DNA from: Chloroflexota bacterium
GTDB lineage: Bacteria; Chloroflexota; Anaerolineae; Promineifilales; Promineifilaceae
DNA length: 53,986 nt
Direction: 5' to 3'
NCBI GenBank assembly: GCA_020628815.1
Contig: JAHDEN010000015.1
Span: 1 to 53,986, forward strand
How positions within the stretch are numbered: the stretch's first letter is position 1; each line of letters begins with the position of its first letter. The notes below the pieces were generated by a model. The model made no database searches. It had not been told where the DNA came from and saw nothing but the letters and a program-made list of their open reading frames with translations. A program made the translations under genes and the position numbers. Shown here piece after piece: positions 1 to 7,327 of this stretch.

Positions 1-41
1 AAATTTAAACCGTTCATAAGATTAAAATCCTTTTCTCAAGA

Positions 42-944
42 TTAGTTTTTGTTTGAGGGGACTCGGTTCACCATCATATCAATAAACTCTTTGGCGGGCT
101 GGTTCATAATTTTCTCCTTATGCCAAATCAACTGGGCGGTGACAGAGAGCTTAAATCCCTCGATAGAAAGAGGGATCAGCAGGCCGTTTGAAACCTCTTG
201 CTCAATTGCGTATCTGGGCAAGATGGCAAGCCCCATCCCGATCATGACGCACTGTTTGATCGACTCCATATTGTCGATTTCTAAAATCGTCTTGGGCACA
301 ATTTCCTGCTCTTGCAGGCGGCGCTCAAAAACCCGGCGGTAGTGGGCGCTCCAATCAGGAAAAATCATCGCTTCGTGGGCTAACTGGGCAAGCTTGACGG
401 TTGATTTTTGGGCCAAGTGATGGTGTGGGTGTACCACAACTTGCAGTTGATCTGACCAAAGCGGTTTGGAGCCGAGGCTGGGAATATCAAACGGAGCTTC
501 GAGCACAATGGCTGCATCAAAATCCCCCGTGCGCAACTGCTGGAGCATGTAAGTGCTGGGTCGATTCACGGTGACTTGCAGGCGCACGGCCGGATGTTTG
601 GACTGAAACTTCTGCAAAAGCGGGGGCATTTTGTAGGTGCAAATCGACTGAACCACACACAGCTTCAACTCTCCATGTATCGCTTGCTGTTCGGCCGTGA
701 TTGTTTGGGCCTCTGTTGCTAGGCGAATCAGCTCTTGGGCCGATAACAAAAAACGGGTTCCGGCCGGGGTCATCACTGCTCCTTTTCCGATCCGTTCAAA
801 CAGCGGGTAGCCTAAGCTTTTTTCAAGCGATTTGATATGCAACGACACCGTTGGTTGGGCGATGTCGAGCCAGTCGGCCGCGGCCGAGAAACTGCCCCGT
901 TGCTGGATGGCTAAAAATGTTTTGACATGTTTTAGATCGATCAT
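42..944 (-). CDS. LysR-family transcriptional regulator
   Basis: A 300-aa LysR-type regulator. An N-terminal winged helix-turn-helix (about residues 5-62, with the typical FLAIQQRGSFSAAA and QPTVSLHIKSLE segments) is followed by a periplasmic-binding-like effector domain. The frame is open 12 codons further up, but I prefer the ATG at 944: family members start a few residues before the KHVKTFLAI stretch, and AAGG lies just upstream. It is transcribed away from the amidohydrolase-Rieske pair, the classical LysR arrangement, so that pair is the likely target (inference). The effector is unknown. An inverted repeat, GCTATC-N13-GATAGC, sits just upstream of the start and could be its own operator. 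The family call is secure and the target is a guess. Confidence 0.93.
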   Translation of the reverse strand: MIDLKHVKTFLAIQQRGSFSAAADWLDIAQPTVSLHIKSLEKSLGYPLFERIGKGAVMTPAGTRFLLSAQELIRLATEAQTITAEQQAIHGELKLCVVQSICTYKMPPLLQKFQSKHPAVRLQVTVNRPSTYMLQQLRTGDFDAAIVLEAPFDIPSLGSKPLWSDQLQVVVHPHHHLAQKSTVKLAQLAHEAMIFPDWSAHYRRVFERRLQEQEIVPKTILEIDNMESIKQCVMIGMGLAILPRYAIEQEVSNGLLIPLSIEGFKLSVTAQLIWHKEKIMNQPAKEFIDMMVNRVPSNKN

Positions 945-953
945 TGCCTTAAA

Positions 954-978
954 GCTATCAGAAAAGCTGATCGATAGC
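954..978. promoter_or_regulatory. Inverted repeat in LysR/amidohydrolase divergent region
   Basis: GCTATC and GATAGC face each other across 13 nt, immediately upstream of the preferred LysR start and within the divergent intergenic region. LysR proteins bind interrupted dyads of this kind (T-N11-A core), so this is a candidate autoregulatory operator. It is based on sequence symmetry and position only. Confidence 0.4.
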
Positions 979-1075
979 ATTGGTAACTGATTATTGATTG
1001 TGATGGAACATTGGCTACTATTGGATTAGCTGAACCAGTAAAACTTAAGACAGCACCGCCTGCGAGGACAAACCG

Positions 1076-2191
1076 ATGATTGCAGATCAAACTCAACCAC
1101 AAGAAAAAGAAGAGAAAACCTATAACCTAATCGATTGCGACGTACACCATATTCTGCCCAGCTTTGATAAGTTGATGGATTATTTAGAGCCGGGATTCAA
1201 ACGGCGCATAGAGTTAGCCTCCAATGCTAAATCAGAAGCTCGGAACGCATTTAACATGCCTCGCCGCGCTTATTTCAACCCTACCAGCACAGCCCGGGTA
1301 GACACGATGGATGATGACGGAACCAACCATGCCTCCATTCCACAACGGATCAAAGAGGATTTGCTGGACCGGTATGACATTACCTACGCTATTTTGATGG
1401 GGAACGATTTGACGACGATTTCGGGGATGCCTGACCCTGATTTAGCGGCCGCCATTTGCCGAGCGTACAACGATTGGACCAACGCCGAATGGATCAGCTA
1501 CGACTCCCGCTTTAAGCATTCAATTTGGGTGACACCGCAAGATCCGCAACAGGCGGCCGATGAGATTCATCGCTGGGGCAACGACCCGAATGTGGTGCAG
1601 GTTGGCATTGGGCAAATGGATATTTTGGCTGGTAAGCGCCACTATTGGCCCATTTACGAAGCGGCCGCCCAATATAATTTGCCGGTTGGCTTTCATGTGG
1701 GTGCAGAGAGCGCTGGGTTAAATAGTGCGCAAACGGCCGTGGGTGCTCCCACCCATTACATCGAACTGCAAACAGGTGTCATTTCAATCGGTATCCAAAA
1801 TACGATTAGCCTAGTGTGCGAAGGGGTTTTTGCAAAATGGCCCAACTTAAAAGTGGCGTTACTCGAATACGGCTGGACATGGCTCCCCGGCCTGATGTGG
1901 CGTTTAGACCGCGAGTGGTATTCGTTTAGACAAGAAGTGCCGTGGGTAACCAAACCGCCCAGTGAATACATCAAAGAACACATTCGGGTAGGCTCACAGC
2001 CATTGGAAGCACCCTCAAAAGAATATCTGCATCAGACTTTAGAGATGATGAGCGCTGAAAAAATGATGTTGTTTGCGACCGATTATCCCCATTGGGATTT
2101 TGATGATCCCAACTATGTGATGCGCAAATTGCCCAAGCATATGCGCCAAGCCATCGCCTATGAAAATGCGCGTGAGCTGTACGGACTTTAG
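1076..2191 (+). CDS. Amidohydrolase family protein (amidohydrolase_2, metal-dependent TIM barrel)
   Basis: A 371-aa protein of the amidohydrolase-2 (PF04909-like) type, which includes ACMSD-like decarboxylases and related hydrolases. A D-x-H metal motif lies at about residues 22-24 (DCDVHH), a further His at about 206 (GFHVG), and the usual late Asp in FATDYPHWD at about 335. GAGGA precedes the ATG by 7-8 nt. It is followed after 8 nt by a Rieske ferredoxin-like gene, so the two are almost certainly cotranscribed, and a LysR gene is divergent. This suggests a step in aromatic or other organic-acid breakdown, but no oxygenase subunit is present here and the substrate cannot be read from the sequence. 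Confidence 0.88.
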   Translation: MIADQTQPQEKEEKTYNLIDCDVHHILPSFDKLMDYLEPGFKRRIELASNAKSEARNAFNMPRRAYFNPTSTARVDTMDDDGTNHASIPQRIKEDLLDRYDITYAILMGNDLTTISGMPDPDLAAAICRAYNDWTNAEWISYDSRFKHSIWVTPQDPQQAADEIHRWGNDPNVVQVGIGQMDILAGKRHYWPIYEAAAQYNLPVGFHVGAESAGLNSAQTAVGAPTHYIELQTGVISIGIQNTISLVCEGVFAKWPNLKVALLEYGWTWLPGLMWRLDREWYSFRQEVPWVTKPPSEYIKEHIRVGSQPLEAPSKEYLHQTLEMMSAEKMMLFATDYPHWDFDDPNYVMRKLPKHMRQAIAYENARELYGL

Positions 2192-2199
2192 AAGCTATT

Positions 2200-2592
2200 A
2201 TGAAACGACACGAAATTTGTCCTGCGGCCGAACTGGGGCCGGGGGAACGCAAAATTGTAGAAATTGGGAAACGCTCGATCGGGGTGTTTAACGTACACGG
2301 TGAGCTGTACGCGGTGAAAAATGTTTGTCCACATCAAGGGGCGGAGCTGTGCAAAGGGACTGTCGGCGGCACGATGCTCCCGGCCGATGGACCCGGCGAA
2401 TACAACTATGCTATGGACGGGCAGGTGTTGCGCTGTCCGTGGCACTTTTGGGAATTTGACATCAAAACGGGGGAGATGATTTTTGTGCCAGAGCCATATC
2501 GGGTTAAAACCTATGACGTGGCTCTAGAAAAACCACAGCTAGAGCATTTTGATGTAGGCGTAGAAGATAATGTTGTCGTTGTTTATCTTTGA
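2200..2592 (+). CDS. Rieske [2Fe-2S] domain protein
   Basis: A 130-aa single-domain Rieske protein. Both cluster-binding boxes are present: CPHQGAELC (Cys and His at about 43 and 45) and CPWHFWEFD (Cys and His at about 79 and 82). It has no signal peptide or membrane anchor, so it is a soluble cytoplasmic protein resembling the ferredoxin component of dioxygenase systems or a nitrite-reductase small-subunit-like protein. The insert between the boxes (the PADGPGEYNYAMDGQ region) is longer than in a minimal Rieske ferredoxin. It starts 8 nt after the amidohydrolase stop, so the two share an operon. The electron donor and acceptor partners are not in this window. Confidence 0.93.
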   Translation: MKRHEICPAAELGPGERKIVEIGKRSIGVFNVHGELYAVKNVCPHQGAELCKGTVGGTMLPADGPGEYNYAMDGQVLRCPWHFWEFDIKTGEMIFVPEPYRVKTYDVALEKPQLEHFDVGVEDNVVVVYL

Positions 2593-2614
2593 GTAAAAGG
2601 TTGCCCCCACCTAA

Positions 2615-2633
2615 CCTCCCCCGATGGGGGAGG
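2615..2633. terminator. GC-rich hairpin between convergent genes
   Basis: CCTCCCCC-GAT-GGGGGAGG is an 8-bp perfect stem with a 3-nt loop between the convergent Rieske gene and the gene at 2656-2991. There is no U-run, so it may be a dispersed palindrome rather than an intrinsic terminator. Confidence 0.4.
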
Positions 2634-2655
2634 AATGAAAACTATCGACTCTGGT

Positions 2656-2991
2656 CTACTCCGGCCAGCCTTCTCCATCAAAGTAGCGGGTCCCCTGATG
2701 CCCACGGCGTGGGATCGTGAGATCAAGTTTTTCGCCTGGGCATTCGACCATAATTAAAACGCGCGGTTTGCCCGATTTAGGATTGGTATGGCCCGCAATA
2801 AACTCTTTGATTTTACACCGGCCGCGAATTTCATGATCAAAAATCGTGTACACGTAATCCCCTACATTTAGCCGTGGGGATTGGGCTTTGCCCGCCATGT
2901 GAAATTCAAATTCTGAGATTGAGCCATCATACAGCCGTTCAAATGCTTGTGGCCCTTCGCTTTTCGGGATTGTCTTGGTGATACCGTTCAT
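2656..2991 (-). CDS. Small hypothetical protein, possibly PUA/ASCH-like fold
   Basis: A 111-aa soluble protein of no family I can name with confidence. It is charged, with no signal peptide or membrane segment. The central part reads LNVGDYVYTIFDHEIRGRCK followed by VLIMVECPGEK. The 'VGDYVYT...IRG.C.I' pattern is reminiscent of PUA/ASCH-type beta-barrel domains that bind RNA or modified bases, but this is only a resemblance. It ends GTRYFDGEGWPE. No Shine-Dalgarno sequence is obvious. It is convergent with the Rieske gene and lies downstream of the DinB gene on the same strand, 119 nt away across a palindrome-rich spacer, so cotranscription is uncertain. The codon use and length make it a real gene. 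Confidence 0.7.
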   Translation of the reverse strand: MNGITKTIPKSEGPQAFERLYDGSISEFEFHMAGKAQSPRLNVGDYVYTIFDHEIRGRCKIKEFIAGHTNPKSGKPRVLIMVECPGEKLDLTIPRRGHQGTRYFDGEGWPE

Positions 2992-3009
2992 GTCGTTTCA
3001 CTTACGCAC

Positions 3010-3110
3010 GGAACTGCGTTCCGCTACGTTTTAAGATTGTTTGTTTATATGCAGAACATCGTTCTGTCACGTAGATCAATTTGCTGATCAAGCTGATTAA
3101 GCCGATCAAG
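3010..3110. repeat. Cluster of short hairpins and a direct repeat
   Basis: The spacer holds GGAAC-TGC-GTTCC (3010-3022), AGAAC-ATC-GTTCT (3053-3065), and two near-copies of GATCAAGCTGATTAAG / GATCAAGCTAATAATT. A similar mini-hairpin, AGACA-TCCT-TGTCT, occurs at 15963-15976. It looks like degenerate intergenic palindromic repeat material. I see no gene in it. Confidence 0.5.
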
Positions 3111-3596
3111 CTAATAATTGATAAAGTCTAAATTACCGGGTGAATGGCCCAAGTGTGTCAAAATCAGGGCCGCTTCTGTCCGGTGCTGCGCACTATGATA
3201 CAAAACGTGCTGTAACATGCGCCAGCGAGGGATGGGGGTAACAATGCCATTCTGATCTTTAGTCGAAACGATTTCTAAAAAGTCAGCCTCGGCCGCTCGA
3301 TCCAAATAGTGCAAGTAACCTACTTCAACCGGTTTCCAAGCGATTGCAAACGATTCAGAATCAGTTAAACCCTGCGCTTCTAGCGGGCTTTTTTCCGCTT
3401 CTCCCGTTGTGATTAATGAGAGCCAGACCTGTTCCATTTTTAAAGTGTGTAACAGCGTGAGTTGCAGGCTGCCGTGCCCCACACCCAGGTCTTCTAAAAA
3501 TTCGGCCGGTTCGACAAGCGCTGCCTTTTTTATGATTTGAGCATTGGCCCAAAAGCTATATCCGAAGGTAGAACGGAGTAAATCTCTCGAAAACAT
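3111..3596 (-). CDS. DinB-like four-helix-bundle protein
   Basis: A 161-aa protein of the DinB / YfiT-like superfamily (putative metal-dependent, thiol-linked or detoxification enzymes). The fold-typical ends are present: an N-terminal FGYSFWANAQIIK helix, a first metal His in LLHTLKMEQVW, and the C-terminal H-x3-H pair in YHSAQHRTEAALILTHLGH, followed by PGNLDFINY. I place the start at 3596 (MFSRDLL), preceded by AAGG at 8 nt. The longer frame to 3686 adds a non-conserved hydrophobic leader. It is divergent from the giant kinase gene (139 bp between starts). The cellular substrate is unknown. Confidence 0.85.
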   Translation of the reverse strand: MFSRDLLRSTFGYSFWANAQIIKKAALVEPAEFLEDLGVGHGSLQLTLLHTLKMEQVWLSLITTGEAEKSPLEAQGLTDSESFAIAWKPVEVGYLHYLDRAAEADFLEIVSTKDQNGIVTPIPRWRMLQHVLYHSAQHRTEAALILTHLGHSPGNLDFINY

Positions 3597-3734
3597 GACA
3601 TTTGCCTTATTGGTCCTAATGGGTATCAGTACTGTTAGTCTACTGTATTTTATTGGAAATTTTGAAAAAATAGTTTTGACCGACACCTACGACTTCAGTT
3701 GCCTGCCTTTGCGAATGCAGGAACTGACCAAATC

Positions 3735-6700
3735 ATGAATCACAGAAAAACACATCAAGAAATTGTAAAAGGGCGTTATCGCCTTGAACAAGTCCTTGGC
3801 TCCGGCGGAATGGGAGTAGTGTATTCTGCGTGGGATCGACTAAAACAAACCAACGTTGCGTTCAAAAAAGTTTTGCTCGATGTGGCCGAAGATTATTCAG
3901 CTATAGCCAACACAATTGTTGAAGATAATTCATCTGAGAGCGTGCAGCTGGCCTTGGCTCAAGAATTCCAAACGCTGGCAACGATGCGTCACCCCAACAT
4001 TATCAGTGTACTTGACTATGGATTTGACGATTTTCGTCAGCCGTGGTTTACGATGTCACTGATTGAAGATGGCCAAACATTGTTGGAAGCGGCTGAAACA
4101 TTGCCTTTAGAGGGCAAGGTTGATTTGCTGGCACAAATGGTCCGCGCGGTTGCATATCTGCATAGGCGGGGCATTTACCACAGAGACTTAAAGCCTGAAA
4201 ATGTTTTGGTGACCAATGGAGTGGTTAAAATTCTCGACTTTGGATTGGCCAGCGAGCGGGACCAGTTGGAAGCAACGGCCGAAATTTCGGGAACGGTGGG
4301 ATATTTAGCACCCGAAGTGCTACGGGGCGAGCTGACGACACACGCATCTGACTATTTTGCAGTAGGCATCATGATTTTTGAGACGCTTGCCGGCCGACCG
4401 TTTTACCCGGACTACGACTTTAGCCGCATCTACCAACATATTTTGAGCTATGAATCGGTCATTTCTGAAAGCGATATGCCGCTGGAGCTGGCCGAACTGG
4501 TTCATGCTTTGACCCATAAAAATCCTGCTCAAAGATTAGATGACCCGGCTGAAATTATTCGGTATCTCGCCCCGTTTTCTCCCACCAAAAAGCTGAGTAT
4601 CGAAACCACCGCTACCCGCGAAAGCTTTTTGCAAGCGGCCGGGTTTGTCGGCCGTGACGACGAAACATCCCAGCTAAATTATGCGATGGGGATGGCTTCG
4701 GCCGAGCGTGGCTCGTCATGGCTGATTGGGGGTGAAAGCGGTGTTGGAAAATCTAGACTAGTCAACGAAGTACGGGTGAGGGCGATGGTTGAAGGAGCCA
4801 TTGTATTGCAGGGGCAGGCGACTGAAGATAGCCAAGGGCTGCCTTATGAACTCTGGCGCGAAATTGTGAGCCAATTGGTGTTACTGCATGACCCCGACGA
4901 CTTGACGGCCGGTGTTCTTAAGTCGATTGTGCCCGATATCGAAAATTTGCTGGGGCGTAAAATCCCAAATCCGCCTCAACTAGATGGCTCGGCCGCTCGC
5001 CAACGTATTCACAGTACCGTGACCAATCTGTTTGACCTAAAAGATGATTGGGTTTTGCTGATTCTTGAAGACCTGCAGTGGGACGAGAACAGCCTCGATA
5101 TTCTGGTGCAGCTTAATCGGGTGGTGCACAACTACAACCTGATGATTTTGGCGACCTTCCGGTCAGACGAAGCCCCAGATTTGCCAGACATGATGGGGAG
5201 CATGAGTCTGATCCAGCTCCAGCGTTTTTCACAAGAGGAGATGAGCAACTTGAGCTTGCAGATGCTCGGCCCCATCGCAGAATCTAAAAAACTGCAAGAA
5301 GTGCTTGAGAGCGAAACCGAAGGGAATGCATTTTTCCTGATTGAACTTGTACGGGAGCTGGCCGAAATTACGGGAGGGCTAAGCGAAATTAGCGCCGCCA
5401 GCCTGCCTGAAAAACTGTTGCCGAAGGGGATCGCTACGATTATCGAGCGCCGTTTGGATCGAGTGCCGCAAGATGCCCGAAGTTTGTTGAAGTATGCGGC
5501 CATCAACGGCCGACAGCCCAATACCAAAGTTCTTGAACGAATTTCCCAATCAATCAACCTTCCCTACTCTTTGCCAGAGTGGCTGTCTTTGTGCTCAGAT
5601 GCGGCCGTGCTTGAAACATTTAACGGTGAATGGCGCTTTACGCATGACAAAATTCGCGAGGGAATCGTATTTGGTTTAAACGATGAAGAGACGGTTTCTT
5701 TCCATCAGCAGGTGGCCGAGGCGATCTTAGAAACCTATCCAAATGATGATTCCCAGGCCGCAGCACTTTCGCACCATTGGCGCAAGGCTGGCAATATCGA
5801 AATGGAGCGCATTTATGTCGGCCGTGCCGGAGAATTTGCCCGTAGCCGTTTCCTCAATCGAGATGCGATTGATTACTACTCACGCGCAATTGAACTGACG
5901 CCAAAAGACCAGCCGGTCGATATGTTTGACCTGTTGCTTTCAAAAGAAGATATTCAGAATTTGCTGGCTGATCGGCCGGAGCAAGAGATTTCGATCCAGC
6001 GGCTAAACGAGCTCGCCGAGTTTATAAACTCGTTGGGGGGACCCGATGTCGCCAACGAGGCCAGGCTCAGGCTCGGCCGCTACCAAATTGCAAAAGGGCA
6101 TTTTCAACAGGCGATCACAACGTCCCAAGAGATTTTGAGCACCAATCCGGATCAAGGCTCAGCCGTACAAATTGAAGCGCTGCGTCAACTGGGTGAGGCC
6201 AATATGCATCTGGGAAAGTATGATGAGTCTCTAAAGTTTTTAGAGCAGCTGATCGGGATAACAAAAAAAAACAATCAGCCTATGATGATGGGAGCAGGGT
6301 ACCAGCAGATGGGGGAGACGCTCATTTATAGCAAGCGATTTGATGATGCCACGCCCTATCTGCAAGAAGCACAAAGAATCTTTAAGTCGTTGCAGTTAAA
6401 ACAGAAAGAAGCGGTGATTTTTAATGATATGGGGATTGTGGCTCAGGCTCAAGGAAATATCGGACAGTCGATTGACCACTGGGCGACTTGCCAAACAATC
6501 TACCAAGAAATTGGGGACCGCTTGGGCAATGCGAAAATTTTAACCAATCTGTGTGCCCAAAATCTTGATGTTGGAGACTATATTTTAGCCAGACAATATG
6601 GGGAAAAAGGGCTTGCGGTTTGCCAAGAGCTAAGCAATGAATTTGGGGAATGTTTAAATCTTTTAAACTTGGCCATTATTAGCTCGTATTTAGACCATCA

Positions 6701-7226
6701 TCAGTTGAGCGAGATTTATTGCCACGCTGCGATTTATATCGCTTCTAACATGAACAATACGCATTTAATTGCCAACGCAAATCGTGAATTGGGATTGATT
6801 TTGACCCAGCAAGAACGGTTAGAAGAGGCGGAAGAAACTTATCATTATGTCCTTGAGCTTTCAGCTGAGATCGATCAAGCAGTGTTGAAGCTCGAGGTTG
6901 AAGCGGAATTGGCGCAACTCTATTTGCGTCGGGGAGATTATGAACGGGCGGATGCTATTGTCGGCCCACTCATCGCATTTTTATCAGATGGGAATCAGAT
7001 TGATGCGGCTATCCATCCATTTAGGTTGTACACAATCGGCTATTTAATGATGCGTTTGCATGATGATACGGCCGCCCATAAAGTGCTAAACAAAGCCTAC
7101 ATCGAGCTTATGAAAAGGGCGGAGCGTATTTCAGACCCCCAAAAACGAACTTACTTTTTGCGCAACATTCGTGAGCACCGGCAAATTTTGAGCGCCTACA
7201 GAAAAATGAGCGTACTTTTAGCATAA
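3735..7226 (+). CDS. Ser/Thr protein kinase fused to AAA ATPase and TPR sensor region
   Basis: A 1163-aa cytoplasmic signalling protein with three parts. (1) A Hanks-type kinase at about residues 13-275: glycine loop GSGGMGVVYSAWD, VAFKK lysine, YHRDLKPENVL catalytic loop, DFGLA, and an SGTVGYLAPEVLRG activation segment. (2) An orphan-STAND/AAA_16-type NTPase opening with FVGRDDE, Walker A GGESGVGKSRL and Walker B LLILEDLQWDE. (3) About 550 residues of helical repeats, partly recognisable as TPRs (for example EALRQLGEANMHLGKYDESL). This is the architecture of large 'serine/threonine-protein kinase PknK' regulators. I choose ATG 3735 rather than the frame's first ATG at 3699, because GRYRLEQVLG normally lies about 12 residues from the start. 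No transcription-factor HTH is seen at the C-terminus, unlike PknK/MalT-type proteins. Confidence 0.93.
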   Translation: MNHRKTHQEIVKGRYRLEQVLGSGGMGVVYSAWDRLKQTNVAFKKVLLDVAEDYSAIANTIVEDNSSESVQLALAQEFQTLATMRHPNIISVLDYGFDDFRQPWFTMSLIEDGQTLLEAAETLPLEGKVDLLAQMVRAVAYLHRRGIYHRDLKPENVLVTNGVVKILDFGLASERDQLEATAEISGTVGYLAPEVLRGELTTHASDYFAVGIMIFETLAGRPFYPDYDFSRIYQHILSYESVISESDMPLELAELVHALTHKNPAQRLDDPAEIIRYLAPFSPTKKLSIETTATRESFLQAAGFVGRDDETSQLNYAMGMASAERGSSWLIGGESGVGKSRLVNEVRVRAMVEGAIVLQGQATEDSQGLPYELWREIVSQLVLLHDPDDLTAGVLKSIVPDIENLLGRKIPNPPQLDGSAARQRIHSTVTNLFDLKDDWVLLILEDLQWDENSLDILVQLNRVVHNYNLMILATFRSDEAPDLPDMMGSMSLIQLQRFSQEEMSNLSLQMLGPIAESKKLQEVLESETEGNAFFLIELVRELAEITGGLSEISAASLPEKLLPKGIATIIERRLDRVPQDARSLLKYAAINGRQPNTKVLERISQSINLPYSLPEWLSLCSDAAVLETFNGEWRFTHDKIREGIVFGLNDEETVSFHQQVAEAILETYPNDDSQAAALSHHWRKAGNIEMERIYVGRAGEFARSRFLNRDAIDYYSRAIELTPKDQPVDMFDLLLSKEDIQNLLADRPEQEISIQRLNELAEFINSLGGPDVANEARLRLGRYQIAKGHFQQAITTSQEILSTNPDQGSAVQIEALRQLGEANMHLGKYDESLKFLEQLIGITKKNNQPMMMGAGYQQMGETLIYSKRFDDATPYLQEAQRIFKSLQLKQKEAVIFNDMGIVAQAQGNIGQSIDHWATCQTIYQEIGDRLGNAKILTNLCAQNLDVGDYILARQYGEKGLAVCQELSNEFGECLNLLNLAIISSYLDHHQLSEIYCHAAIYIASNMNNTHLIANANRELGLILTQQERLEEAEETYHYVLELSAEIDQAVLKLEVEAELAQLYLRRGDYERADAIVGPLIAFLSDGNQIDAAIHPFRLYTIGYLMMRLHDDTAAHKVLNKAYIELMKRAERISDPQKRTYFLRNIREHRQILSAYRKMSVLLA

Positions 7227-7265
7227 TACGCTTTTAGGCAAACAATCCCCCCAGTAAAACAAAAA

Positions 7266-7297
7266 GCACCCCAGCCGGTTAAAACCAGCTGAGGTGC
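7266..7297. terminator. Bidirectional-looking hairpin between kinase and subtilase
   Basis: GCACCCCAGCCGGTT pairs imperfectly with AACCAGCTGAGGTGC across a short A-rich loop. It is flanked by an A-run before (AAAACAAAAA) and CTT after. It separates the convergent kinase (+) and subtilase (-) genes and could terminate both. Confidence 0.65.
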
Positions 7298-7327
7298 CTT
7301 CGAATCGCTTAATTAGGGACTACAAAC

